Positions 53,540 to 64,000 of a stretch of 64,000 nucleotides of DNA are shown in pieces. This DNA is from Actinomyces provencensis (GTDB lineage Bacteria > Actinomycetota > Actinomycetes > Actinomycetales > Actinomycetaceae): NCBI RefSeq assembly GCF_900155435.1, contig NZ_LT700212.1, positions 979,560 through 1,043,559 of the forward strand, given 5' to 3'. The translations under genes and the position numbers were made by a program. The notes under the pieces were generated by a model. That model searched no databases. It worked only from the letters and a program-made list of their open reading frames with translations, and had not been told where the DNA came from. The number at the start of each line of letters is the position of its first letter. Positions within the stretch are counted from its first letter, which is position 1.

Positions 53540-53578
53540 GGACCCGACGGCACCCGACCCGCCCCTCCGCGGGGAGGG

Positions 53579-55624
53579 TCAGCGGCGCCCGAGGGAGGCA
53601 ACCGTCGGCAGCGTCGTGTCCGGGGTGCGCCGCGTGGTGAGTTCCCGGACCCGCTGACCGATCGTCGCCGCGATGCCCACGGCGTCCAACCCCAGTTCCA
53701 CCTGGATGGCGGACCTGCGTGCCTGGGAGAGGTAGCTCCTGGGGATCCCCAGGGTGAGGACCGGGACGTCGGCGCCCTCGAGTGCGTCGCGGACGGCCCA
53801 GCCGAAACCACCTTCGAGGATCCCGTCCTCCACGGTGGCGACCAGGTCGAAACCGTCCCGTGCCTTCCCCACCAGGGACTCCGGGACGGGGACGAGCCAC
53901 CTGGGGTCGACCACGGTCACCTGTGTGCCCTCCACCGACAGGGCCTCCGCCGCCTCCAGGCACTCGGGCACCAAGGAGCCCGTCGCCACGAGCAGCACAC
54001 GCGGGGCCACCCCGGTGTCGCCGCCCTCGTCGACCTGCGTCCCGGGACCCGTCCCGGTGCCCGGGTCCGTGTCGACGGAGGGCTCGCCGCGGCGGGGGGA
54101 GGCACCGGCAGGCTCGGAGAGGACGTCGATCCCACCCTCGCGCCTCAGGGCGGGGATCGGTGCGGGCAGGGCACCCTTGGGGTAGCGCACGACCGTGGGC
54201 GCGTCGCCCACCGCCACGGCCTCGTCGAGTTCGTCACGCAGCGTCGCCTCGTCGCGGGGGACCGCCAGCCTCAGCCCGGGAACCACCTGCAGCATCGAGA
54301 TGTCCCACATGCCGTTGTGGGAGGCGCCGTCGTCCCCGGTGATCCCGGCGCGGTCGAGCACGAAGGTCACTCCCGCCCGGTGGAGTCCGACGTCCATGAG
54401 GACCTGGTCGAAGGCGCGGTTGAGGAAGGTCGCATAGACCGCGAAGACGGGGTGGGCACCCGCGAAGGCCATGCCTGCCGCGGAGGTGACCGCGTGCTGC
54501 TCGGCGATGCCGACGTCGACCACCCGTCCGGGGAACTCCCGGGCCATGGGCCCCAGGCCCACCGGCAGCATCATGGCCGCCGTGAGTCCGACGACGTCCT
54601 CACGCCCACGGGCGATGCGCACGATCTCGTCGGCGAAGACGCTGGTCCACCCGAAGCGCGCCGGGGCCACCGGCAGTCCGGTCTCGGGGTGGATGCGCCC
54701 CACGGCGTGGAAGCGGTCGGCGATGTCCTCCTCGGCGGGGGTGTAGCCGCGGCCCTTCTCCGTGAGCACGTGCACGATGACCGGCTGGTGCAGCGCCCGG
54801 GCACGGGCCAGCGCGGTCTCCAGGGCGACCTCGTCGTGACCGTCGAAGGGACCCAGGTACTTCAGGCCCAGGTCCTCGAACATCACCTGGGGCGCCAGGA
54901 CGTCCTTGACACCCGCCTTGAGGCCGTGGAGGGCATCGTAGGCCGCACGACCCGGGTCGCCCATGGACAGCAGGGTCCGCTTGCCCCAGGCCAGGGTGCG
55001 CTCGTACTGCTGGGAGGTGCGCAGGGCATCCAGGTGGTGCGCGATCCCGCCGATCGTCGGGGCGTAGGAACGGCCGTTGTCGTTGACGACGATGACGAGG
55101 TTGCGCTCGGGCGAGGCGGCGATGTTGTTGAGGGCCTCCCAGGCCATGCCCCCGGTGAGCGCTCCGTCCCCGATGACGGCCACCGTGGTCACGGTGGAAC
55201 CCTGCCGCTGCTTCTCCCGTGAGATGCCGTCCGCCCAGGACAGGGACGTGGAGGCGTGGGAGTTCTCCACGACGTCGTGGGGCGACTCCGCACGGGAGGG
55301 GTAGCCGGAGATGCCGCCCGCCTGGCGCAGGTGGGAGAAGTCCTGGCGGCCCGTGAGGAGCTTGTGGACGTAGGCCTGGTGCCCGGTGTCGAACACGAGG
55401 ACGTCGCGCGGGGAGTCGAAGACGCGGTGCAGGGCGATCGTCAGTTCGACCACCCCGAGGTTCGGCCCCAGGTGCCCACCGGTGCGTGAGACCGAGGAGA
55501 TCAGGTAGCGGCGGATCTCGCCCGCGAGGTCGACGAGTTCCCCGGGGGTGAAGGCGCGGAGGTCACGTGGCTCGTGCACACGGGAGAGCAGGGGCAGCTC
55601 GTCGGCACTGTCGGGAAGGACCAT
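53579..55624 (-). CDS. dxs: 1-deoxy-D-xylulose-5-phosphate synthase
   Basis: First step of the MEP isoprenoid pathway: pyruvate plus glyceraldehyde 3-phosphate to DXP. The 681-residue TPP enzyme has [14 protein letters not shown] (substrate His), the TPP motif [33 protein letters not shown] in the Pyr domain, and a C-terminal transketolase-like domain. About 40 residues of Gly/Asp/Thr-rich sequence are inserted near residues 500–540, between the Pyr and C-terminal domains. The ATG at 55624 follows a TAGAAT box by 7 nt. It feeds undecaprenyl and quinone synthesis, which links it loosely to uppP. Confidence 0.97.
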   Translation of the reverse strand: MVLPDSADELPLLSRVHEPRDLRAFTPGELVDLAGEIRRYLISSVSRTGGHLGPNLGVVELTIALHRVFDSPRDVLVFDTGHQAYVHKLLTGRQDFSHLRQAGGISGYPSRAESPHDVVENSHASTSLSWADGISREKQRQGSTVTTVAVIGDGALTGGMAWEALNNIAASPERNLVIVVNDNGRSYAPTIGGIAHHLDALRTSQQYERTLAWGKRTLLSMGDPGRAAYDALHGLKAGVKDVLAPQVMFEDLGLKYLGPFDGHDEVALETALARARALHQPVIVHVLTEKGRGYTPAEEDIADRFHAVGRIHPETGLPVAPARFGWTSVFADEIVRIARGREDVVGLTAAMMLPVGLGPMAREFPGRVVDVGIAEQHAVTSAAGMAFAGAHPVFAVYATFLNRAFDQVLMDVGLHRAGVTFVLDRAGITGDDGASHNGMWDISMLQVVPGLRLAVPRDEATLRDELDEAVAVGDAPTVVRYPKGALPAPIPALRREGGIDVLSEPAGASPRRGEPSVDTDPGTGTGPGTQVDEGGDTGVAPRVLLVATGSLVPECLEAAEALSVEGTQVTVVDPRWLVPVPESLVGKARDGFDLVATVEDGILEGGFGWAVRDALEGADVPVLTLGIPRSYLSQARRSAIQVELGLDAVGIAATIGQRVRELTTRRTPDTTLPTVASLGRR

Positions 55625-55631
55625 GGCGTTG

Positions 55632-55637
55632 ATTCTA
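55632..55637 (-). promoter_or_regulatory. -10 box of dxs (leaderless)
   Basis: TAGAAT on the minus strand, 7 nt before the ATG at 55624. Confidence 0.55.
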
Positions 55638-55662
55638 GTGGCCCGGCGTCGCGCGCGGCCTC

Positions 55663-55755
55663 CGGGACGCCCTCGTGCCCCCGGGGCCGGGGACTGGCCC
55701 GGCGTCTGGACGGGTGAACGCGTCGGGGACGCCCTCGTGCCCCGGGGTCGGGGAC
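55663..55755. repeat. Direct repeat in dxs–S9 peptidase gap
   Basis: Two ~30-bp copies starting at 55663 and about 55726 share GGGACGCCCTCGTGCCCC followed by GGGG(C/T)CGGGGA. They fill part of the 299-nt gap between divergent dxs and the S9 peptidase gene; no coding sense. Confidence 0.7.
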
Positions 55756-55860
55756 GGCGGCCGTGCGCCCTGCCGGGTCACTTCCCCGGCCCGGCCCCCG
55801 CGGCCCGCGCTCCGGTGGGCGGAAGCGGGACGCCCGTGCACCGGGGCAGGGAGTCGCGAC

Positions 55861-55866
55861 TAGGAT
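55861..55866 (+). promoter_or_regulatory. -10 box of S9 peptidase gene
   Basis: TAGGAT about 57 nt before the ATG at 55924, leaving a short leader with GAAGAGG as ribosome-binding site. Confidence 0.4.
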
Positions 55867-55923
55867 CGGTGCAAGCGGCGTGCACCGCGCGCCGGAACGT
55901 CCCCGGATCCGAAGAGGTGCTCC

Positions 55924-57924
55924 ATGTCCTCAGCAGTCGCCCCCTACGGAGAGTGGGACTCGCCCATCAACGGCGAGTCCTTCACAGCGCGCAGCGTCAC
56001 CCTCTCCCAGGTCCGTGTCGACGGGCCCGACACCTACTGGGTGGAGGGACACCCCAAGGAGGACGGCCGCGGGGTCCTGCTGCGACGTGACGCGCTGGGC
56101 CAGACCTCGGAGGTGCTGCCGCTCCTCGACGGCGTCAGGCTGGTGGACGTGCGCACGCGGGTGCACGAGTACGGCGGTCGGGCCTATGCCGTCCTGGGCG
56201 GCCTCATCGTCTTCTCCGACGGTTTCGACGGACGCGTCTACCGCTTCGACACCAGGGCCCCCAGCCGTGGGCTCGTGCCCCTGACCCCACTGTCCCGGGT
56301 GCGCTACGGCGACTTCGAGATCGACGAGGTCCGCGGCATCGTCTACGCGGTGGCCGAGGACCACTCCGCCCCCGGCGAACCCGTCAACACCCTGGTCGCC
56401 ATCCCCCTGGACGGCCTGGCCGGGCGCGATGCGTCCGCGCTGGCCACTGTCTTCTCCGGGACGGACTTCGTCGAGGCGCCCTCCGTCTCCCCTGACGGGA
56501 CGAAGCTGGCCTGGCTGACCTGGAACCACCCGGACATGCCGTGGACCCGGTCACAGTTGCACGTCGCCACCCTGGGATTCGGGGGCGAGCTGCGCACGAG
56601 CATCACGCTGGTCGACCGCCCCGACGTGTGCGTCTACGAACCGCGCTGGACACTGGACGGGGACCTCATCCACGTCGACGACTCGACGGGATGGGCCAAC
56701 CTCTACCGCACCGAGGGGTTCGTGTGGCGCGACGGCGAGGAGGCGGACGCCTGGACGACGCGCCTGCGCACGCGTCCCCTGCACCCGGGACGCCAGGCGT
56801 TCTCGCACCCCCACTGGCGCCTCGGCCTGCACTCCTACGACAACTTCGACCATGACCACCTGATCTGCTCCTGGGCCGAGGACCTGACCTGGCACATCGG
56901 CACCGTGCGACTCGACAACGGACTGGAGGAGGAGTGGGCCACCGGCTGGTGGCCCATCGGCAACGTCGCCTCCACCGAGGGTCGTGTCGTCATGCTGGCC
57001 GACTCCGCCACCCACGCGCCGGCCATCGTGGAGGTCAAGGACGGTGCGACGCGCGTCGTGCGCCCCTCGACGGAGGCGGAGGTCTCCCCCGACATGGTCT
57101 CCTGTGCCCAGCTCCTCAGTTGGGAGACGACCGACGGGGACACCTCCCACGGCTTCTACTACCCACCCGTCAACTCCAGCTTCCGGGCACCCACGGGTGA
57201 CCTCCCCCCGTTGATCGTCAACGTGCACGGGGGGCCGACCTCGGCCTCGCGCCCGGGCCTCGACGTCTCCCGCCAGTTCTGGACCACGCGTGGCTTCGCG
57301 GTGCTCGACGTGAACTACCGCGGCTCCACCGGCGCCGGGAGGGACTACCGGGAGCGCCTGAACGGACACTGGGGCGTCATGGACGTCGACGACTGCGCCA
57401 CGGGGGCCCAGCACCTCATCTCGCGCGGTCTCGTGGACCCGGCCCGCGTGGCCATCAGGGGCGCCTCGGCCGGCGGCCTCACGGTCCTGCAGGCCCTCGC
57501 CACGACGGATGTCTTCACGGCCGCCACCTGCCTGTACGGCGTCTCGGACCTGCGCGCCCTGCTGCGGGAGACGCACAAGTTCGAGTCCCAGTACGCCTTC
57601 CGACTCGTCGGCTCGTGGGACCTGTCGGACCCGGTCTGGGACGAGCGCTCCCCCATCCGGCACGTGGACGCGATCCAAGCCCCGCTCCTGCTGCTCCAGG
57701 GTGAGGACGACCACGTGGTCCCGCCCTCGCAGACACGCTCCCTCCACGACGCCCTGCGCGACGCCGGCCACCCCGTGGCCATGGTGACCTTCGAGGGAGA
57801 GGGCCACGGGTTCCGGAAGGCCGCGACCATCCGCACCGCATGGGCCACCGAGCTCGGTTTCTACGGACAGGTCTGGGGTCTGTCCACCCTCGGTGGTGTC
57901 GACGTGCAGATCGAGAACGCCTGA
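55924..57924 (+). CDS. Prolyl-oligopeptidase-family serine peptidase (S9)
   Basis: A 666-residue cytoplasmic peptidase. An N-terminal β-propeller (repeated WSPDG-like blades, e.g. SVSPDGTKLAWLTWN) precedes an α/β-hydrolase domain with the nucleophile GASAGG (Ser515), Asp596 in GEDDHVVP and His628 in EGHGF. The HGGPTSASRP oxyanion loop and overall length fit S9C acylaminoacyl- or dipeptidyl-peptidases. No signal peptide. Substrate specificity is not evident. Confidence 0.92.
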   Translation: MSSAVAPYGEWDSPINGESFTARSVTLSQVRVDGPDTYWVEGHPKEDGRGVLLRRDALGQTSEVLPLLDGVRLVDVRTRVHEYGGRAYAVLGGLIVFSDGFDGRVYRFDTRAPSRGLVPLTPLSRVRYGDFEIDEVRGIVYAVAEDHSAPGEPVNTLVAIPLDGLAGRDASALATVFSGTDFVEAPSVSPDGTKLAWLTWNHPDMPWTRSQLHVATLGFGGELRTSITLVDRPDVCVYEPRWTLDGDLIHVDDSTGWANLYRTEGFVWRDGEEADAWTTRLRTRPLHPGRQAFSHPHWRLGLHSYDNFDHDHLICSWAEDLTWHIGTVRLDNGLEEEWATGWWPIGNVASTEGRVVMLADSATHAPAIVEVKDGATRVVRPSTEAEVSPDMVSCAQLLSWETTDGDTSHGFYYPPVNSSFRAPTGDLPPLIVNVHGGPTSASRPGLDVSRQFWTTRGFAVLDVNYRGSTGAGRDYRERLNGHWGVMDVDDCATGAQHLISRGLVDPARVAIRGASAGGLTVLQALATTDVFTAATCLYGVSDLRALLRETHKFESQYAFRLVGSWDLSDPVWDERSPIRHVDAIQAPLLLLQGEDDHVVPPSQTRSLHDALRDAGHPVAMVTFEGEGHGFRKAATIRTAWATELGFYGQVWGLSTLGGVDVQIENA

Positions 57925-57943
57925 GCGACCGCTCATCCCTCGG

Positions 57944-57976
57944 AGTCCCCCGTCGTGCCGGTCGCGGCGGGGGACT
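57944..57976 (+). terminator. Hairpin after S9 peptidase gene
   Basis: AGTCCCCCG and CGGGGGACT, with a few more pairs inside the loop, 19 nt after the stop. Confidence 0.5.
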
Positions 57977-58089
57977 TCCCCGTCGAGCCCCACCCTCGGT
58001 CTCCCCCTATGCTGGAGGTCACAATGACGCCCGCCACGGGGGCTGCCGGCCCGCGTGCGGAGTGACCACTCGGCAATGGGGGAGGGTGC

Positions 58090-58740
58090 ATGCGGGTCAT
58101 CGTGCACGAGTTCATGTCCCTGGACGGCGTGGTCCAGGGTCCCGGCGCCCCGGACGAGGACACCGACGACGGCTTCGCCCAGGGTGGGTGGATCCTCCCC
58201 TTCGTGCAGCACTCCGGATGGGGCGACGTCATCGACCGCTGGTTCGAGCGTGCCGACAGGATCCTCCTCGGGCGCCGCACGCACGACATCATGCGGCCCT
58301 TCTGGACGGACAGGGACCAGGGCAGCAACGTCGCCGCAGCGGCACTGCGAGCGGCGCCGAAGTACGTCATCAGCACCACGACGTCCTCCTCGACCTGGGA
58401 GAACACCCGGGTCATCGCCGAGAAGCCCTGCGAGGTCGTCAGTCAGCTGCGGGACATGCCCGGCGGTGAGCTCCAGGTGCACGGTTCCTGGCAGGTCGTC
58501 TCAGCCCTGCAACGCGCCGACCTGGTCGACGAGTACCGCCTGATCGTCTTCCCCATCGTCCTGGGCAACGGCAAACGCGTCTTCCCGCAGGGATGCCCAC
58601 CCATCCGCTTCGGCGAGGCGACCTCGGAGTGGTTGGGCCACGGGATCACGTACCGCAGGTTGGCAGTGGCGGGGCGCGGACCCGTGCTCCCCCGGCGTGG
58701 CAACACCGGCGGGAGCGCCGTCCTCCGCGCGATCGGATAG
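58090..58740 (+). CDS. RibD C-terminal/DHFR-like reductase
   Basis: A 216-residue protein of the RibD_C superfamily: MRVIVHEFMSLDGVVQGPG at the N-terminus, RILLGRRTHDIM, HGSWQVVSALQRADLVDEYRL and PIVLGNGKRVFP. This is the standard actinobacterial dihydrofolate-reductase-like family often called YyaP/YwjB. The true substrate is unknown. GGGGAGGG precedes the ATG. The last ~20 residues are basic and unlike the family. It ends 22 nt before the ABC gene. Confidence 0.88.
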   Translation: MRVIVHEFMSLDGVVQGPGAPDEDTDDGFAQGGWILPFVQHSGWGDVIDRWFERADRILLGRRTHDIMRPFWTDRDQGSNVAAAALRAAPKYVISTTTSSSTWENTRVIAEKPCEVVSQLRDMPGGELQVHGSWQVVSALQRADLVDEYRLIVFPIVLGNGKRVFPQGCPPIRFGEATSEWLGHGITYRRLAVAGRGPVLPRRGNTGGSAVLRAIG

Positions 58741-58762
58741 CAGTTCTGCCACATTCCATCGC

Positions 58763-59656
58763 ATGAGTGCGACATCAGGAGCAGTCCCGACAGCCCCCGC
58801 CATCGTCGCGACGGACGTCCGCAAGTCCTATGCCGGGACGACCGTCCTCGACGGCGTCGACGTCCGCCTCGGCGCCGGTGAGATCCTCGCAGGCTTCCTC
58901 CCCCGGGACGGTGGCGAGGTCCGGGTCCTCGGCCAGGATCCCGCGCGCGAGGCCGGACCCCACTGGCGCGCCCGCATCGGCATGGCCATCCAGGTCGGTC
59001 GCGACCACCCCAAGTGGCGGGTCAGGGAGTTCCTCGCCTGGGTGCACGCCCACTACCCTGCCGACTCCCGTCCGCGCGACGTCGACGACCTGCTCACCAC
59101 CTTCGGTCTCTCCGGTCATGCCCACAGGTCGGTGCTCACCCTCTCCGGCGGCCTGAGGCGTCGTCTCGACCTCGCTGCCGCCGTCGTGGGCCGACCGGAG
59201 CTCCTCATCCTCGACGAGCCCACCACCGGTCTGGACCCCTCCGCCCGACGGGCCGTCCACGACCTCGTCGTGGACCAGGTGGAGTCGGGGTCCTCACTGC
59301 TGCTCACCACCCACGACCTCGCCGAGGCCGAGCGCCTGGCCGACCGCATCCTCATCCTGGACCACGGGCGCGTCGTGGCCCAGGGGTCCCCCGACGAGCT
59401 CCGCCGATCCGTCGAGGGACAGGCCGAGATCACCTGGACCTCCGGGGGCAGGCGTCACCTGCACGTCTCCGCCGCACCGGAGGACTTCCTGCGTGAGCTC
59501 CTCACGGCCGGGGACGTCTCCGGCCTGGAGATCCACCGCCCGACCCTGGAGGACGCCTACCTCCGCCTGGTCACCCCCGGCCAGGACGGGGCCCACCCCC
59601 ACCCGGGCAGCCTGCACCCGCACCCCGCCACCACCGATGAGGAGACCGGACGATGA
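58763..59656 (+). CDS. ABC transporter ATP-binding protein lacking Walker A
   Basis: A 297-residue ABC-2-type ATPase with an in-frame loss. The Q-loop (GMAIQVGRDHP), signature LSGGLRRR, Walker [14 protein letters not shown]-loop and switch His (LTTHDLAEAE) are all intact. But the sequence goes from GVDVRLGAGEI straight to LAGFLPRDGG, where relatives have about 17 residues containing GPNGAGK(S/T)T. The ATP phosphate-binding loop is therefore missing; the junction is near nt 58882–58888. Either the gene is inactivated or the protein acts with another ATPase. The ATG at 58763 has no good ribosome-binding site. Its TGA overlaps the permease ATG. Confidence 0.85.
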   Translation: MSATSGAVPTAPAIVATDVRKSYAGTTVLDGVDVRLGAGEILAGFLPRDGGEVRVLGQDPAREAGPHWRARIGMAIQVGRDHPKWRVREFLAWVHAHYPADSRPRDVDDLLTTFGLSGHAHRSVLTLSGGLRRRLDLAAAVVGRPELLILDEPTTGLDPSARRAVHDLVVDQVESGSSLLLTTHDLAEAERLADRILILDHGRVVAQGSPDELRRSVEGQAEITWTSGGRRHLHVSAAPEDFLRELLTAGDVSGLEIHRPTLEDAYLRLVTPGQDGAHPHPGSLHPHPATTDEETGR

Positions 59657-60504
59657 GCACCCACTCCCCCACTGCACGTGCAGCACTGCTCCAGGCGCGT
59701 GCCGAGCTGCGCATCAGCTTCCTCACCCCCGCCTTCCTGGCCCAACTCATCGGTCCCGTCCTGCTCGTGGGCATCCTCTGGTTCGTCATGCGTGACTCCA
59801 CCCTGCCGGCCGGGGGCATCGGCCCCGGAGCGTTCGCGCTGGTCGGAGCCCTCGGTGCCTTCGGCTCCCTGGGTGCCTTCGAGCTGCTCTCGGAGATGTA
59901 CACGGAGCGCACCGACGGCACCCTCCTGCGTCTGCGCATGGTCCCGGGAGGGACACGGTCCTGGATGCTCGGCAAGACCGTGTCCTGCGGTGTGGTGACC
60001 CTCTTCGCCGTCCTCGTCTCCCTGGTGGGCGGGGCGTTGGTCTTCCCCGACCTCGTCCCCGAGTCACCGCTGCGCGTCCTCGGCCTCCTCGCCGCCGTCG
60101 TCGTGGCCTACCTGGTGTTCCTGCCCTTCGGTGCCATCCTCGGCACCCTGCTGCGCACCGCGTGGGGACTCATGCTGGCCATGCTGGGCTTCTACGCCTT
60201 CTTCGGTGCCTCCGGCACGGTGTTCTCCCCGCTCGTCTACCCGGAACCCGTGCAGTGGCTGGTCGCGGTGACCCCGTTCTACTGGAGTGCCCACGTGGCC
60301 CGCTGGGCCCTCCTGCCGGCGGACGCCGGGGCTGCGGAGCTCACCGGTACCTTCCAGCCACTCCTCGGTCTCGGTGTCCTGCTGGTGTGGGCCGTGGTCG
60401 GCTACCTGCTCGCCCCGCGCGTCCTCCTGCGCGGCATCCGACGTGAGACCGTGGGTGCGCTCACCGCCTCACGCGAGAGGATCGCCCAGAAGGGCTACGT
60501 GTGA
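59653..60504 (+). CDS. ABC-2 type transporter permease
   Basis: A 283-residue membrane subunit with six helices, following the ABC-2 plan (ARAELRISFLTPAFLAQL, then the RTDGTLLRLRMVPGGTRSWMLGK cytoplasmic loop written here in part as RLRMVPGGTRSW). The ATG overlaps the ATPase stop by 4 nt and its stop overlaps the XRE GTG, so the three genes form one unit. Intact, although its ATPase is damaged. Substrate unknown; drug or lipid export is typical. Confidence 0.88.
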   Translation: MSTHSPTARAALLQARAELRISFLTPAFLAQLIGPVLLVGILWFVMRDSTLPAGGIGPGAFALVGALGAFGSLGAFELLSEMYTERTDGTLLRLRMVPGGTRSWMLGKTVSCGVVTLFAVLVSLVGGALVFPDLVPESPLRVLGLLAAVVVAYLVFLPFGAILGTLLRTAWGLMLAMLGFYAFFGASGTVFSPLVYPEPVQWLVAVTPFYWSAHVARWALLPADAGAAELTGTFQPLLGLGVLLVWAVVGYLLAPRVLLRGIRRETVGALTASRERIAQKGYV

Positions 60505-60728
60505 GCACCGGGGAGCACGTCCACAACAGGCTGGCGGTGCTGCGCGCCGACCGTGGGGTCACACGGCGTCAGCTCGCCGATGCCCTGGGCATCCACTACC
60601 AGACCATGGGCTACCTCGAGCGCGGTGAGTACGCACCCTCGCTGCACCTGGCGCTGCGCATCGCCCGGTGGTTCGACGTGCCCGTGGAGTCCGTCTTCTC
60701 ACTGGAGGAGTTCCCCCCGCTCAGGTGA
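60501..60728 (+). CDS. XRE-family transcriptional regulator
   Basis: A 75-residue helix-turn-helix protein: RLAVLRADRGVTRRQLADAL, then GIHYQTMGYLERGEYAPSL as recognition region and FDVPVESVFSLEEF. This YozG-like small XRE type commonly accompanies ABC exporters. The GTG overlaps the permease stop by 4 nt. It probably represses its own operon. Confidence 0.9.
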   Translation: MSTGEHVHNRLAVLRADRGVTRRQLADALGIHYQTMGYLERGEYAPSLHLALRIARWFDVPVESVFSLEEFPPLR

Positions 60729-60756
60729 GTGCGCCCGCACGCGGTCCCCGCGCCGT

Positions 60757-60849
60757 GTGCGGAGCCGCCCTCGCACGCGTTCCACGACCCCGCGGGAGGG
60801 CTGGGCGTGGGTCCCCGACCGGCGTGGTGCGGAGCCGCCCTCGTACGCG
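60757..60849. repeat. Direct repeat in XRE–acnA gap
   Basis: Two 23-bp copies, 60757–60779 and 60827–60849, read GTGCGGAGCCGCCCTCG then C or T then ACGCG (one mismatch), 70 nt apart in the 250-nt gap between the convergent XRE and acnA genes. No gene is supported here. Confidence 0.75.
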
Positions 60850-60917
60850 GACCCCCACGGCAAGGGGAACGGGGCCCGTCGGGGGGGATGCGAGCGCCGG
60901 AGACGGCGGGAACGTGA

Positions 60918-60954
60918 CCGGGCCGCCCCCGCGGTGTCGACGAGGGCGGCCCGG
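60918..60954 (-). terminator. acnA terminator
   Basis: CCGGGCCGCCC and GGGCGGCCCGG, 11-bp stem with a 15-nt loop, 24 nt after the acnA stop on the minus strand. Confidence 0.6.
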
Positions 60955-60978
60955 ATGCCGCGGAGAGGCGGTGTGCTC

Positions 60979-63795
<2,817 letters not shown>

Positions 63796-63850
63796 GTGTC
63801 CTCCTGTCGGACGGGTCGTTGCGTCGGCGGCACTGCCGGCACGGCTGATC

Positions 63851-63869
63851 TCTCGATATCAAGATATCT
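63851..63869. promoter_or_regulatory. AT-rich palindromic operator upstream of acnA
   Basis: TCTCGATATCAAGATATCT lies 56–74 nt before the acnA ATG. It contains the near-palindrome TCTCGATATCAAGA and the perfect palindrome AGATATCT, in otherwise GC-rich DNA, and overlaps a possible -10 (TATCTT, minus strand). It resembles the TCTTGA…TCAAGA sites of MarR-family regulators such as TamR, which in Streptomyces controls aconitase. Confidence 0.5.
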
Positions 63870-64000
63870 GTTGGGGAACGCCGCCGCAACTCGGAACGCC
63901 GCCCGGCGAGCACCTCCCACGGAGCAGGACGGGCGCGGAGCTCCGCACCCCCACTCCCCCGGCGGCGCACCCCCGTCCGGACCCCGCACCGCGCCCCTGC

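Overview
The window comes from a very GC-rich actinobacterium (Actinomycetota). The evidence is a complete Pup/Dop/PafA/ARC pupylation set, an ANTAR response regulator of the PdtaR type, and a polA–rpsA–coaE–uvrB neighbourhood near lgt, pyk, trp and his genes, an order familiar from Mycobacterium and Streptomyces. Many promoters have the form TANNNT followed after 6–7 nt by the start codon, the actinobacterial leaderless pattern. A member of the Actinomycetales outside Mycobacterium is likely, but the genus cannot be fixed. There is no prophage, insertion sequence or CRISPR array; this is mostly ordered chromosomal backbone.

Layout. 1–5.7 kb: acyl-CoA synthetase and a coupled SDR, then uvrA facing them. 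5.8–11 kb: two YciI-like paralogs flanking an ABC exporter plus two-component operon and an alpha/beta hydrolase. 11–15 kb: terC and a P-type ATPase behind a yybP-ykoY-type (Mn2+) riboswitch. 15–24.5 kb: uvrB, a pyroglutamyl-peptidase/CoaE fusion, rpsA, polA, a hotdog thioesterase and pdtaR. 24.5–25 kb: an odd tRNA with a CAA anticodon and a small unknown gene. 25–33.6 kb: hisF, hisI, trpE, trpC, trpB, trpA, lgt and pyk in one direction. 33.6–41.6 kb: arc, dop, pup, pafA and an anchored FKBP-like protein, then trmI and a divergent RecB-like nuclease. 41.7–50 kb: HAD hydrolase, uppP, a degenerate aldo/keto reductase, an acidic protein, an FAD oxidoreductase, an M3 peptidase, a GNAT–MazG-like fusion and a FrnE-type oxidoreductase. 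50–64 kb: tRNA-Leu(GAG), a double DUF1540 protein, a MarR regulator, a second HAD, an AI-2E transporter, dxs, an S9 peptidase, a RibD-like reductase, an ABC transporter whose ATPase lacks Walker A, an XRE regulator and acnA.

The points most worth following are: a pupylation locus with no 20S proteasome genes and an ARC without the usual proteasome-docking tail; the pcp–coaE fusion; the riboswitch-controlled TerC/P-type ATPase pair; the class I-shaped tRNA with a leucine anticodon; the ABC ATPase with an in-frame loss of Walker A; an aldo/keto reductase with all four catalytic positions changed; and about 14 promoters placed so that transcription should begin at or next to the start codon.
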